Source: Pseudocitrobacter cyperus
GTDB lineage: Bacteria > Pseudomonadota > Gammaproteobacteria > Enterobacterales > Enterobacteriaceae
Length of the DNA stretch: 64,000 bases
Assembly (NCBI RefSeq): GCF_039889165.1
Contig: NZ_JAYMYY010000001.1
Location: forward strand, 1,674,001-1,738,000
Direction of reading: 5' to 3'
The notes beneath the pieces are model-generated. The model was not told the DNA's origin, did not search any database, and saw only the letters and a program-made list of their open reading frames with translations. Numbering within the stretch: position 1 is the stretch's first letter; each line of letters begins with the position of its first letter. The position numbers were made by a program, and so were the translations under genes. This document shows positions 8,182 to 16,909 of the stretch, in pieces.

Positions 8182-8215
8182 TATCACAGCCGGGCAGGAT
8201 CTGCATCCAGCCCGT

Positions 8216-9511
8216 TTAGCTGGCGGCCTTATTCGTTTGCAGCGCGCCGTGCGTCGTTTCGCCAGGCGCGCGCACGCAGTACATCAACACTACGGACGCA
8301 AACAGCGCGGTCGCCATAAAGGTGTAAGACGCGCCAGGCCCGCCGGTGATGCCGTTGAGATAACCCACCAGCCACGCACCAATAAAAGCGCCTAGCGCGC
8401 CGAAGCTGTTGATTAACCCCATCGACACGCCCGAGACGTTGCGTGGCAGCAGTTCTGGTATCAACGCGAAGAACGGCCCGTAAGGCGCGTACATACAGGC
8501 TGCAGCAATTACCAGCAATGCGTAGGAGAGCCAGAACGCCTGCGTGCCCAACATCCACGACCCGAAGAACGCGACGCCCGCAATCAGCAGCAGAGGCCAG
8601 ATAAACAGCTTACGGTTTTGCAGTTTATCGGAGAGCCACGAGACCACCAGCATCAGGCAAATTGCCGCCAGATAAGGCACTGCGGCCAGCCAGCCGACGG
8701 AGACAATGTCCATTTGCGCCGCATTTTTCAGAATCGACGGCATCCACATCATGAAGCCGTAGACGCCGATACTCCACAGCGCATGCACGGCACACAGCAT
8801 AATCACGTTACGCGAACGCATTGCTTCACCGTAGTTACGCACGGGCTTGATGGCGGTTTGTTCGCTGTCCATTGCCTGCTGAAGCGCTTGTTTTTCTTCT
8901 TCACTGAGCCAGGTGGCCTCTTGCGGTTTATCGCGCACCAGCGCCCACCAGCAGAAAGCCCATAACACGGCTGGAATGCCTTCGATAATAAACATTTCAC
9001 GCCAGCCCCAGGCCTGAATCAGATAGCCAGAGACAATCGACATCCACAGCACCGTCACCGGGTTACCGAGAATCAGGAAAGTATTGGCGCGTGAACGCTC
9101 GCTTTTGGTAAACCAGTTGCTGATGTAGATAAGCATGGCGGGCATAACGGCCGCTTCGACAATACCCAGGGTAAAGCGAATCGCCATCAATGTCGGAATA
9201 TTACTGACGAAGCCGGTAGCTGCCGCGCAGAACCCCCATAGTATCAGGCTGAAAAAAATCATTTTCCGCACGCTGCGTTTTACCGCATACATTGCACCCG
9301 GTACCTGGAAAAAGAAATAACCGAGGAAGAAAAGTGCGCCAATTAACGACGCAGTCCCTTTGGTGATCCCTAAATCATTTTCAATTCCGGCTGCGGCGGC
9401 AAAACCATAATTCGCGCGATCGAGATACGCCAGGCTGTAGGTAATAAAAATAATCGGCATTAAATACCACCAGCGGCGTACTGGCAGTTTGCTAAGTGTT
9501 TTCATACTCAA
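8216..9511 (-). CDS. MFS transporter, anion:cation symporter (ACS) family
   Basis: A 431-residue inner-membrane permease with about 12 hydrophobic segments. The first reads YLMPIIFITYSLAYLDRANYGFA, whose YLDR-N motif is typical of ACS sugar-acid carriers. RSVRKMIFFSLILWG and RFTLGIVEAAVMPAML are the conserved loop and helix elements of the N-terminal half. It lies between the IdnO-like dehydrogenase (40 bases) and the IdnR-like regulator (78 bases), all leftward, so it probably imports the sugar acid on which the dehydrogenase acts. It is not IdnT, which belongs to the GntP family, so the substrate may differ from L-idonate. Confidence 0.88.
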   Translation of the reverse strand: MSMKTLSKLPVRRWWYLMPIIFITYSLAYLDRANYGFAAAAGIENDLGITKGTASLIGALFFLGYFFFQVPGAMYAVKRSVRKMIFFSLILWGFCAAATGFVSNIPTLMAIRFTLGIVEAAVMPAMLIYISNWFTKSERSRANTFLILGNPVTVLWMSIVSGYLIQAWGWREMFIIEGIPAVLWAFCWWALVRDKPQEATWLSEEEKQALQQAMDSEQTAIKPVRNYGEAMRSRNVIMLCAVHALWSIGVYGFMMWMPSILKNAAQMDIVSVGWLAAVPYLAAICLMLVVSWLSDKLQNRKLFIWPLLLIAGVAFFGSWMLGTQAFWLSYALLVIAAACMYAPYGPFFALIPELLPRNVSGVSMGLINSFGALGAFIGAWLVGYLNGITGGPGASYTFMATALFASVVLMYCVRAPGETTHGALQTNKAAS

Positions 9512-9551
9512 TCCTCAGACGATGAGCATCATCTATCATTATTTTATGTAA

Positions 9552-10316
9552 TTACACAGCGGCTAACATTCCGCCATCGACAAACAGAATATGACCATTC
9601 ACAAAATTAGAGGCAGGAGCCGCGAGATAAACTGCCGCGCCAATCAGTTCCTCTGGTTTTCCCCAGCGGGCAGCAGGGGTACGCTGGTAGAGCCAGGCGG
9701 AAAAGGCTTCGTCGTTAACCAGCGTAGCGGTCATATCGGTAGCAAAATATCCTGGCGCAATACCGTTAACCTGAATATTGTATTCCGCCAGCTCGACACA
9801 CATCCCACGGGTTAACATTTTGACCGCACCTTTTGAGGCGGCGTAAGGCGTAATCGTTTTGCGGCCTAATTCGCTTTGCATCGAGCAGATATTAATTATT
9901 TTCCCCTGCCGACGTGGCATCATATATTTCGCCACCTGCTGGGAAACCAAAAACACGGATTTTTGGTTAACGTCGATCACTTTATCCCATTCGGCTTCCG
10001 GAAATTCAGTGAAAGGATAACGTCGCTGAATACCGGCGTTATTAATCAGAATATCAATTGCACCCACCTCCTGTTCGATGTTGTCGATAGCTTTGGCGAC
10101 CTCCTGCGCATGAGTGACATCAAAACCGTAACCCACTGCGCGGAATCCCTCAGCCGTCAGGGCATCCGCCGCCTGTGTGGCGCGTTGCTGGGTGATGTCA
10201 TTAATCACCACCTCCGCGCCGTGCTCCGCCAGGCCGCGAGCCAGCAGCAAGCCAATCCCCTGCGCTGAACCGGTTACCAGCGCACGTTTACCCGATAAAT
10301 CAAACAAATTCCCCAT
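9552..10316 (-). CDS. SDR oxidoreductase, gluconate 5-dehydrogenase (IdnO-like)
   Basis: A 254-residue short-chain dehydrogenase of the same length as E. coli IdnO and alike throughout. It has the TGSAQGIG dinucleotide motif near the N-terminus, INNAGIQRRYPFTEFPE, NICSMQSELGRKTITPYAASKG with the Tyr-x3-Lys pair, and a VNGHILFVDGGML terminus. IdnO interconverts 5-ketogluconate and gluconate with NAD(P)H in the cytosol; that activity is inferred here. The start at 10316 gives the IdnO length; the frame stays open 51 codons upstream across the operator, which argues against a longer protein. It is first in the cassette. It could equally be a paralogue acting on another ketoaldonate. Confidence 0.88.
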   Translation of the reverse strand: MGNLFDLSGKRALVTGSAQGIGLLLARGLAEHGAEVVINDITQQRATQAADALTAEGFRAVGYGFDVTHAQEVAKAIDNIEQEVGAIDILINNAGIQRRYPFTEFPEAEWDKVIDVNQKSVFLVSQQVAKYMMPRRQGKIINICSMQSELGRKTITPYAASKGAVKMLTRGMCVELAEYNIQVNGIAPGYFATDMTATLVNDEAFSAWLYQRTPAARWGKPEELIGAAVYLAAPASNFVNGHILFVDGGMLAAV

Positions 10317-10336
10317 AAAAACCTCTTGAACATGAA

Positions 10337-10366
10337 CTGTTACGCGTAACTGTATGCGCGTAACAG
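10337..10366 (-). promoter_or_regulatory. GntR/IdnR-type operator upstream of the dehydrogenase gene
   Basis: TGTTACGCGTAACT (10338-10351) is one base off a perfect palindrome of the GntR/IdnR class (TGTTAC-N2-GTAACA). An outer inverted repeat also links CTGTTACGCG (10337-10346) with CGCGTAACAG (10357-10366). It begins 21 bases upstream of the dehydrogenase start, suitable for repression or activation by the IdnR-like protein of the same cassette. Confidence 0.65.
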
Positions 10367-10440
10367 TTGTTTTGAGAAGATGGTTAGTGGGGTAAATGAT
10401 CGTTTTGTGATCGGTAGAACATTTGTGTGAAATGAGGGTG

Positions 10441-10557
10441 AGGGAATCGCATTTCCCCCTCTCCCTCAAGGGAGAGGGAACTGGCCGTGCCCAGGCTTAC
10501 ATATGACGCTGTTTTTCACCCTCTCCCTCAGGGAGAGGGCCGGGGTGAGGGTTGCCT
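10441..10557. repeat. REP-like palindromes overlapping the 3' end of the MdtG-like gene
   Basis: Two CCCTCTCCCT-type palindromes (around 10458-10480 and 10521-10554) flank a roughly 40-base spacer. The second ends GGCCGGGGTGAGGG like the composite units at 23.8, 30.1 and 34.5 kb, but the spacer differs. The right palindrome lies inside the MdtG-like reading frame and encodes its last residues. Confidence 0.8.
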
Positions 10558-11741
10558 TTACTGCGCCGCAGCATCACCACCAGTTGCCAGATATTGATAA
10601 GCACAATCACCGCCGTCGCCACAAATACCCAGCGGAACCCTGCCATGGCGGAAACAGAAGCACCAATCAGCGGCCCGGCAACGTTACCCAGATACATAAA
10701 CGATTGGTTATAGCCGAAGATACGCCCGGTGACGCGCTCGCTGATATATTTGAGCAACAGCGTCTGAACCGCAGGCAGCATCGCGCCGTCGGCAAAACCG
10801 AGCAGAAAACGCAGCACGCCAAGCTGGAACGGTGTGGTCACAAACGACATAGCGAAGAAAAGCACCACGGCAAAACAGAGCGTTGCCAGCAAAATGCGTT
10901 CGGTTCCGATTCGGTCTCCCAGCTTTCCGAGTCTGGGTGCGGAGATCAGCGCCGAGACGCCGGGCACGGCGGCAATCATCCCACTCAGAAACGCGATATT
11001 GTTACTGTCCGGCACCATCGATTTGATAAACAGCGCCAGTATCGGGCCAATCGAACCATTACACATTTGAATCACCATAGTGGTGACAAACAGGCTGATA
11101 ATCAGGCCTGGGTAGGGTAATGAGGCAAAAACAGCCTTCCCGCTCAGGCGTTCCGATTTACTGATCTGCGGCCGCACTCCCTCTTTGATCAGGAATAGCG
11201 TCACCAGGAAGCTTATCATCAGCAACAGCGCGGTAATGTAAAAGACCATCCTCAGGCCGACGTGATCTGCCAGGAAACCGCCAAGCAGTGGGCCGCCGAT
11301 CACACCGCTAATCTGTGCCGTGGAAAGCGTACTTAACGCCCAGCCGCTACGCTCTCGCGGCACCTGCGAGGCCACCAGCGCCATTGCGTTCGGGATGTAA
11401 CCCGATGTTAGCCCCATGATCCCGCGCAGAATAAGCAACTGCCAGACGTTGGTCGCAAAGGCCTGCAACAAAATGGCAATCGCCATACCGAGTGAGGCGC
11501 GCAGTAGCATCAACTTGCGCCCTTTTCGATCCGCCAGGCTGCCCCACATGGGTGAAACAATTGCTGAAACCAGGAAGGTGATACTGAACGTCAGCCCTGA
11601 CCACATAGAGAGGGATTCATGAGATGTGACGCCCAGTTGCGCCACATAAAGCGGCAAAAAAGGCAGAATTTGGCTGATGGCCAGACCGGTAAAAAAGCAG
11701 CCAAACCAGACAGAGATGAGATTAACCTTCCAGGATTCCAT
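10497..11741 (-). CDS. MFS drug efflux transporter, MdtG-like
   Basis: A 414-residue, about 12-helix inner-membrane antiporter close to E. coli MdtG. Shared segments include LPFLPLYVAQLGVT, MWSGLTFSITFL, WGSLADRKGRKLMLLR (the MFS motif A), SGWALSTLSTA, SGMIAAVPGVSALISAPRLGKLGDRIG and LRFLLGFADGAMLPAVQTLL. It would export hydrophobic compounds by proton exchange; substrates cannot be read from sequence. E. coli mdtG sits elsewhere on the chromosome, so this is either a moved copy or a paralogue. The last 19 or so residues (NPHPGPLPEGEGE and what follows) are encoded by a REP element rather than by family sequence. Confidence 0.88.
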   Translation of the reverse strand: MESWKVNLISVWFGCFFTGLAISQILPFLPLYVAQLGVTSHESLSMWSGLTFSITFLVSAIVSPMWGSLADRKGRKLMLLRASLGMAIAILLQAFATNVWQLLILRGIMGLTSGYIPNAMALVASQVPRERSGWALSTLSTAQISGVIGGPLLGGFLADHVGLRMVFYITALLLMISFLVTLFLIKEGVRPQISKSERLSGKAVFASLPYPGLIISLFVTTMVIQMCNGSIGPILALFIKSMVPDSNNIAFLSGMIAAVPGVSALISAPRLGKLGDRIGTERILLATLCFAVVLFFAMSFVTTPFQLGVLRFLLGFADGAMLPAVQTLLLKYISERVTGRIFGYNQSFMYLGNVAGPLIGASVSAMAGFRWVFVATAVIVLINIWQLVVMLRRSKGNPHPGPLPEGEGEKQRHM

Positions 11742-11907
11742 GCTACGCGTATTCGTTCATTTATGCGGAAAGCGCACAGAGTAGCAAGATGTATGGCAGT
11801 TGATGTTGTCCGGGATGCGCTGATGATAAGTTCAGGTTTTTATCATTAGTTTGCTAATTTTAGTGAACGATCTTACGTTTTAAATTCCATCAGATAGAGA
11901 GTTATGC

Positions 11908-12591
11908 TTAGCGGCAGAGGCCATAACCGCGCATACCCAGGTGAAAATGGTTTGCATGAGCCGCGTTATAATCCGGCCCCAGTCCGTTTCCGTAGTACTG
12001 GCAGCTCTTTTCCAGCAACGCTTTCAGAAAAGGCTGAGTTTGCGGCTGCTGCCAGCCCTTCAGCACGCTGATATGCTGCCCATTGGCGAGTCGAAAACCG
12101 CTGATGTCCAGCGCACTGGCCGTCGCGTGTTCGCTTAGCGGGCCATCGGCGCGATGGTAGATATTACGGCAGGCGAAGCTCCCCAGATGATCGATACGCG
12201 TCACTTCACTGTGCCACATTTGGCGTGAGAGCGGCTTCACCTGTTGCTCAACAAAAAGCGCGCTGCCAAGCGCCAGGCGACAACTGGCCAGGAAGCGATT
12301 ACTCAGTTTTACCGCGCCAAAATCACTCACCTGCACAACGTCTGTTAACGGGCATGCGCCGCCGCCCGGCGCCACACTCCGCGTGCTGATAAGCTTCTGT
12401 TGATTTGCCTCAGCCAGCAATGCCTGGCACTGCTCGTCAGTGATCGCTTTAAGCTTCCAGCGGGTTATTAATCCCGGAGGATCGTTAAGCATCAACGGCG
12501 TAAATGGATTGTACCAGGCGGGAAGCATCCGATAGCCACCATAGCCAGCAGCAATAACCCCTGCCAATACCAGCCAGCGCGTGATTTTCAT
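11908..12591 (-). CDS. Extensin-like (PF06904-type) family protein, M15-peptidase-like
   Basis: A 227-residue protein with one N-terminal hydrophobic segment (residues 5-20), so probably anchored in the inner membrane or secreted to the periplasm. The C-terminal half has SEHATASALDISGF and NHFHLGM. These supply the His, Asp and His positions of the zinc site of VanY/M15-type LD- and DD-carboxypeptidases, although the family is annotated only as extensin-like. Cleavage of peptidoglycan stem peptides is an inference. The ATG at 12589-12591 follows AGGAG by five bases. It is divergent from ddlA, whose product is also in peptidoglycan metabolism. E. coli K-12 has no gene here. Confidence 0.8.
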   Translation of the reverse strand: MKITRWLVLAGVIAAGYGGYRMLPAWYNPFTPLMLNDPPGLITRWKLKAITDEQCQALLAEANQQKLISTRSVAPGGGACPLTDVVQVSDFGAVKLSNRFLASCRLALGSALFVEQQVKPLSRQMWHSEVTRIDHLGSFACRNIYHRADGPLSEHATASALDISGFRLANGQHISVLKGWQQPQTQPFLKALLEKSCQYYGNGLGPDYNAAHANHFHLGMRGYGLCR

Positions 12592-12692
12592 CGGCTCTCC
12601 TTGCATACAATAAAGTTAAAGATTATGGCAGATAGCCCGGAAATCACGTGGTATGTTATGTGCTTTGCGTTTTGGAACGGATGGAATTGAAG

Positions 12693-13787
12693 ATGGCGAA
12701 GTTGCGGGTTGGGATTGTTTTCGGCGGGAAATCAGCGGAGCACGAAGTGTCGCTGCAGTCGGCAAAGAATATCGTTGAAGCAATTGATAAATCGCGTTTT
12801 GATGTCGTGCTGTTGGGCATTGATAAGCAGGGCCAGTGGCACATTAACGATGCGCAGAACTATTTGCTGAATGCGCAGGATCCGGCAAAAATCGCCCTTC
12901 GCCACTCAGATGTGACGTTGGCGCAAATTCCCGGCAAAACATCACAGCAGTTGATCAACGCTGAGAGCGGCCAGCCTCTGGGCGCCATCGATGTGATTTT
13001 CCCAATCGTTCACGGTACCCTGGGTGAAGATGGTTCCCTGCAGGGAATGCTGCGCGTCGCAAACCTTCCCTTCGTCGGCTCTGACGTTTTAAGCTCCGCC
13101 GCCTGCATGGACAAAGACGTTACCAAGCGCCTGTTGCGCGACGCCGGGCTTGCCATCGCACCGTTCATCACCCTGACGCGCAGTAATCGCAGCCGTATCT
13201 CTTTTGCTGAAGTGGAAGCAAAACTCGGTCTGCCGCTGTTTGTGAAACCAGCAAACCAGGGCTCGTCCGTTGGCGTAAGTAAAGTGAATAACGAAGCCCA
13301 ATACCAGCAGGCGGTCGCGCTGGCATTCGAGTTTGACCACAAAGTGGTGGTCGAACAGGGCATTAAAGGCCGTGAAATTGAGTGCGCGGTGCTCGGCAAT
13401 GATGAGCCGCAAGCCAGCACCTGCGGCGAGATCGTACTGAACAGCGAATTTTACGCTTACGACACCAAGTATATTGACGATAATGGCGCGAAAGTCGTTG
13501 TCCCTGCCGCTATTCCGGCAGAGATTAACGATAAAATTCGCGATGTTGCAGTACAAGCTTACCAGACGTTGGGTTGCAGCGGCATGGCGCGCGTTGACGT
13601 TTTCCTGACGGCGGAAAATGAGGTGATTATCAATGAAATCAACACGCTGCCTGGTTTTACCAATATCAGTATGTACCCTAAACTGTGGCAGGCCAGCGGG
13701 CTGGATTATACCTCGCTGATCACCCGGTTAATCGAGCTGGCGTTAGCGCGCCATCAGGCTGATAGCGCCCTAAAAACCACCATGTAA
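12693..13787 (+). CDS. ddlA: D-alanine--D-alanine ligase A
   Basis: The product (364 residues, the E. coli length) joins two D-alanines with ATP in the cytosol to give the dipeptide for peptidoglycan precursors. FGGKSAEHEVSL at the N-terminus, the HGTLGEDG loop, the ATP-grasp segment LFVKPANQGSSVGVS and the C-terminal ENEVIINEINTLPGFT metal and ligand site are all intact. The start at 12693 gives the family N-terminus (AKLRVGIVFGG); the 15 codons open upstream do not match. It is convergent with yaiZ six bases away. Confidence 0.97.
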   Translation: MAKLRVGIVFGGKSAEHEVSLQSAKNIVEAIDKSRFDVVLLGIDKQGQWHINDAQNYLLNAQDPAKIALRHSDVTLAQIPGKTSQQLINAESGQPLGAIDVIFPIVHGTLGEDGSLQGMLRVANLPFVGSDVLSSAACMDKDVTKRLLRDAGLAIAPFITLTRSNRSRISFAEVEAKLGLPLFVKPANQGSSVGVSKVNNEAQYQQAVALAFEFDHKVVVEQGIKGREIECAVLGNDEPQASTCGEIVLNSEFYAYDTKYIDDNGAKVVVPAAIPAEINDKIRDVAVQAYQTLGCSGMARVDVFLTAENEVIINEINTLPGFTNISMYPKLWQASGLDYTSLITRLIELALARHQADSALKTTM

Positions 13788-13793
13788 TCAGGC

Positions 13794-14015
13794 TTAGTTA
13801 GCGCTCTCTTCCGCGCCGTCGTCCTCCGGGCGGCGGCGAATAATCAACCCTGCCAGCCAGAAACAAACCACCCACGTCACCAGCCCTACGGCATAGGTTT
13901 GCCAGCCTTTTGCCTCGAAACCGAGTAAACCTATCACGCCGTTGAGAATAAAAATCAGACCAATTGCGAACGCATAGTAGTGCCAGTCACGGCGAATTTT
14001 TGCAGGCAGCTTCAT
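13794..14015 (-). CDS. yaiZ: DUF2754 inner membrane protein YaiZ
   Basis: A 73-residue protein with two predicted membrane helices (about residues 13-34 and 42-61) between a basic N-terminus and an RRRPEDD tail. It matches E. coli YaiZ across almost its whole length. Function unknown. It occupies the E. coli position between ddlA and yaiY. Confidence 0.93.
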   Translation of the reverse strand: MKLPAKIRRDWHYYAFAIGLIFILNGVIGLLGFEAKGWQTYAVGLVTWVVCFWLAGLIIRRRPEDDGAEESAN

Positions 14016-14257
14016 AACGGCTCCGGAAGTAAAAAAAGCATCATGGCATAAAGGGCCGGGCAGGTCTGTGGTGTAATCAACAATTATTGAATGTTAAAAA
14101 AATGGGGGAGTTTACTGATATGTGATCGCCCTACAATTCACTGAAATCCAGGACGATTCCTTAACCGAAATTACCATAATTCTTATACAGCCTCCGAGCA
14201 TCACCTGTCACACTCATCGCAGTGTCACGGTCATGTAATGAAGTCCGGGAGGTCTTT

Positions 14258-14560
14258 ATGACAGATTTTGCCTTGTCAAAACTGATCCTGAATGGGAAAA
14301 AGGGCGCATCTTCCGCGCCGGGTAATGTCGCCTATGCGGTATTCGTGCTGCTCTGTTTTTGGGCTGGCGCACAGTTACTGAACCTGCTGGTGCATGCGCC
14401 GGGGGTCTATGAACATTTAATGCAAATGCAGGATACCGGCCGCCCACGCGTCGAAATGGGGCTGGCGGTAGGCACTCTGTTTGGCCTGGTGCCATTCCTT
14501 GGCGGATGCGCGATTTTAGGTATAGTGGCGCTGGTGATGCGCTGGCGTCGACGCCACTAA
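14258..14560 (+). CDS. yaiY: DUF2755 inner membrane protein YaiY
   Basis: A 100-residue protein with two or three hydrophobic segments. GNVAYAVFVLLCFWAGAQLLNLLVHAPGVYE and GRPRVEMGLAVGTLFGL are the same blocks as in E. coli YaiY. Function unknown. The start is fixed by GGGAGG five bases before the ATG at 14258. It is convergent with yaiW, with nine bases between the stops. Confidence 0.93.
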   Translation: MTDFALSKLILNGKKGASSAPGNVAYAVFVLLCFWAGAQLLNLLVHAPGVYEHLMQMQDTGRPRVEMGLAVGTLFGLVPFLGGCAILGIVALVMRWRRRH

Positions 14561-14569
14561 CCCCGACAC

Positions 14570-15670
14570 TCAGTTAGCCATACATTTCGCCCGACGATCG
14601 TCGACGCGTTTCGCAAACCACGCCGTGGTGAGATTGCGCGTAATCTTCGGGCTCTCCAGTTGTATTCCCGGCAGCATCTCTTTTACCAGCGTCTTCCCGG
14701 TTTTCTGCTGTGCGATCCGATAAACGCCCTTATAGAGATCGGTCTCTTCAAACGCAAGACTATCGCCCTTCTTCAACTGGCGATGGATCTCATCATCACT
14801 CAGTGAAAGCTTACCCGCCAGCTTGCGTACAGCCAGCTCCGTTTTGCCTGCGTCATCGCTGTCGTAACGAATTAAATCGCCGTCCAGCGCCAGTTTGACG
14901 CCAGTCGCTTTACTGACCGCGTACTGGAACGCCGCGTTACGGCTGGCGTACCAGCCAGCGTTAAAATCAGCAAAGCGGTAAATAGAGGCGCTGTAGTTGG
15001 CGGGATAGTTCAGCAAGTGATAAGTCCCGAACCACAGCCCGCCGCGCAGGCTGAAGACCTCCTGGCGTACCGTACCGTCCATTTTCCACGGATAACCACG
15101 GGTGTGCGCTTCGGCAAAGGCGATGCTCACCTGCATCGGGCCACCGGTATGTACCGGGTTCAGCGAACCAAACAGCGTCTGCCCCATCGGCACAATATTA
15201 ATAAAATCGTCAAAAATCGCGCTCAACTGTTTTTCCGTTTTCACGTTATCCAGCCGCTCGCTGTAACTTTTGCCGTTCGGGGAGGTGATTTTAAGGGCGG
15301 TATGCACCAGAAACAGTGGAATGTGCAGACGCTCGGCGCGGCGATCTATCTCCTGCCAGGCAATTTTGCTTAACCCCGGAACGGCTGGGTCAGCCTGATA
15401 GTTCGATTCCTGCTGCGCCACCGCCAGCACCGAACAGATATTCTCTTTCGTTGGCGCCAGTTTCTGGCTTTCGAAGGTTTTCGCCAGCGCCTGAGCCCAG
15501 GCTTCCCGGTCTTTCACGCTGGCGGGTATTTTTTGGCGCACGACGGACGCCACGTCAACGGGTTTCTCACCTTTCTTTAGCGTCGGCGCAGGCTTGCTGG
15601 TACAGGCGCTTAATACCAGCCCCGCCAGCAACGTTAACGGGAGTGAGACATAACGTGATACTGGCGTCAT
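14570..15670 (-). CDS. yaiW: Surface-exposed outer membrane lipoprotein YaiW
   Basis: A 366-residue DUF1615 lipoprotein: the lipobox LSAC places the lipidated Cys at residue 23. A lysozyme-like region is suggested by VLAVAQQESNYQADPAVPGLSKIAW and the HTGGPMQVSIAFAE block. E. coli YaiW is an outer-membrane lipoprotein expressed with sbmA and linked to proline-rich peptide susceptibility; that role is inferred here. It lies 18 bases downstream of sbmA, so the two form one transcription unit. Confidence 0.95.
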   Translation of the reverse strand: MTPVSRYVSLPLTLLAGLVLSACTSKPAPTLKKGEKPVDVASVVRQKIPASVKDREAWAQALAKTFESQKLAPTKENICSVLAVAQQESNYQADPAVPGLSKIAWQEIDRRAERLHIPLFLVHTALKITSPNGKSYSERLDNVKTEKQLSAIFDDFINIVPMGQTLFGSLNPVHTGGPMQVSIAFAEAHTRGYPWKMDGTVRQEVFSLRGGLWFGTYHLLNYPANYSASIYRFADFNAGWYASRNAAFQYAVSKATGVKLALDGDLIRYDSDDAGKTELAVRKLAGKLSLSDDEIHRQLKKGDSLAFEETDLYKGVYRIAQQKTGKTLVKEMLPGIQLESPKITRNLTTAWFAKRVDDRRAKCMAN

Positions 15671-15688
15671 CGTGCTTCCTTGTAAAAA

Positions 15689-16909
15689 TTAACCAAATGT
15701 GTGGGTCACTTCCTGGAGATCTTTGTTATCCAGCTCATGCTCAAAGCTGCGTAGACGTTTGTAGATGGACATCAATTCCACAAGCGTCGTCCAGGAGTTT
15801 ATCAAATACTGGAACGAGGTGCGCACCTGACCAAATACGTTGAGGATCTGCTGCATCAGGCCCAGCGTGATTGCACCAGCGGCAATCGACGGGAACAACA
15901 GGAATAAACCGAAAACGTTATCCACCTGAAGATACAGGATACGGGCGATGTTGAAATACATATAGTGGAAATAGAGTCGGAAATAGTTCTGACGCACGGC
16001 GCTGAACAGTTCACGCACGGTAGGCGGCGTGGCGCGGCTTTCATCATCTTCACCGTAAACCAGCTCTTTACGGTAAGCCGCTTCCACACGCTGGTTTTTA
16101 AACTCCAGCCCCGGGAGCTTGATACCGACAATAGCCAGAAGCCCGGTTCCCATCAGTGACCAGATGATTGCCGCGATCACCAGGCCATAAGGAATGCTAC
16201 CCAGAATTGGCAGCGTCGGCACGTGAGCCGAGAGCGTCACCAGCACGGGCAGGAAAGCGATTAGCGTCATGATGGCATGGATAAAGCTGGTACCCATATC
16301 TTCAAGCGTCGAAGCAAAGCGCATGGTGTCTTCCTGCACACGCTGTGCAGCGCCTTCGATATGACGCAGGTAGTCCCAGTGCGCGGTGTAGTGTTCGTTC
16401 ATCGCGGTACGCCAGCGGAAGACGTAGTGGCTGACGAAGAAGTTGTTGAGCACGCCCACGGTCACGGCAATCAGAGCGATACCGAGGAAGACGCTAACTT
16501 CCTGGTAAAGCTGGTTGATGGAGACTTTATTCGGCGAGGTGAGCGCTTGTTGGATGAGATCCCAGAACGGGGCATACCAGGCGTTGACCGCCACGCCCAC
16601 TTCGACCAAAAACCAGGTAACGAAGATAATCAGCGCAGTGCCCAGAACAGACCAGTACTGCCAGCGATGCGGGCTGCGGACAAACCAGTACAGGGCAAAC
16701 AGCCCCACGCAAACGGCGTAAAAGGCGTAGAAAACCAGATAATTCAGCGACCAGAATCGTGCCGCGCTGATCGGCACCTCTTTCGAGGCGTGAACCAGGT
16801 TCAGCAACCAGTTCCCACCGCCTGCTTGCCAGAAAATGACGGCAATAAGCGCCCAAATAAATGCCGAGAGAAAAAATGGCCCCGGCTTCGGGAAAAAAGA
16901 CTTGAACAT
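15689..16909 (-). CDS. sbmA: Peptide antibiotic transporter SbmA
   Basis: A 406-residue inner-membrane protein of the SbmA/BacA family, the same length as in E. coli. SbmA is a proton-driven importer of microcins, bleomycin and proline-rich peptides, resembling the membrane half of an ABC exporter without its ATPase. NNFFVSHYVFRWRTAMNE, RHIEGAAQRVQEDTMRFA and QVDNVFGLFLLFPSI are conserved blocks. The ATG follows AGGAG by six bases. First gene of sbmA-yaiW and divergent from ampH. The upstream region was inspected for a sigma-E promoter without a convincing match. Confidence 0.97.
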   Translation of the reverse strand: MFKSFFPKPGPFFLSAFIWALIAVIFWQAGGGNWLLNLVHASKEVPISAARFWSLNYLVFYAFYAVCVGLFALYWFVRSPHRWQYWSVLGTALIIFVTWFLVEVGVAVNAWYAPFWDLIQQALTSPNKVSINQLYQEVSVFLGIALIAVTVGVLNNFFVSHYVFRWRTAMNEHYTAHWDYLRHIEGAAQRVQEDTMRFASTLEDMGTSFIHAIMTLIAFLPVLVTLSAHVPTLPILGSIPYGLVIAAIIWSLMGTGLLAIVGIKLPGLEFKNQRVEAAYRKELVYGEDDESRATPPTVRELFSAVRQNYFRLYFHYMYFNIARILYLQVDNVFGLFLLFPSIAAGAITLGLMQQILNVFGQVRTSFQYLINSWTTLVELMSIYKRLRSFEHELDNKDLQEVTHTFG

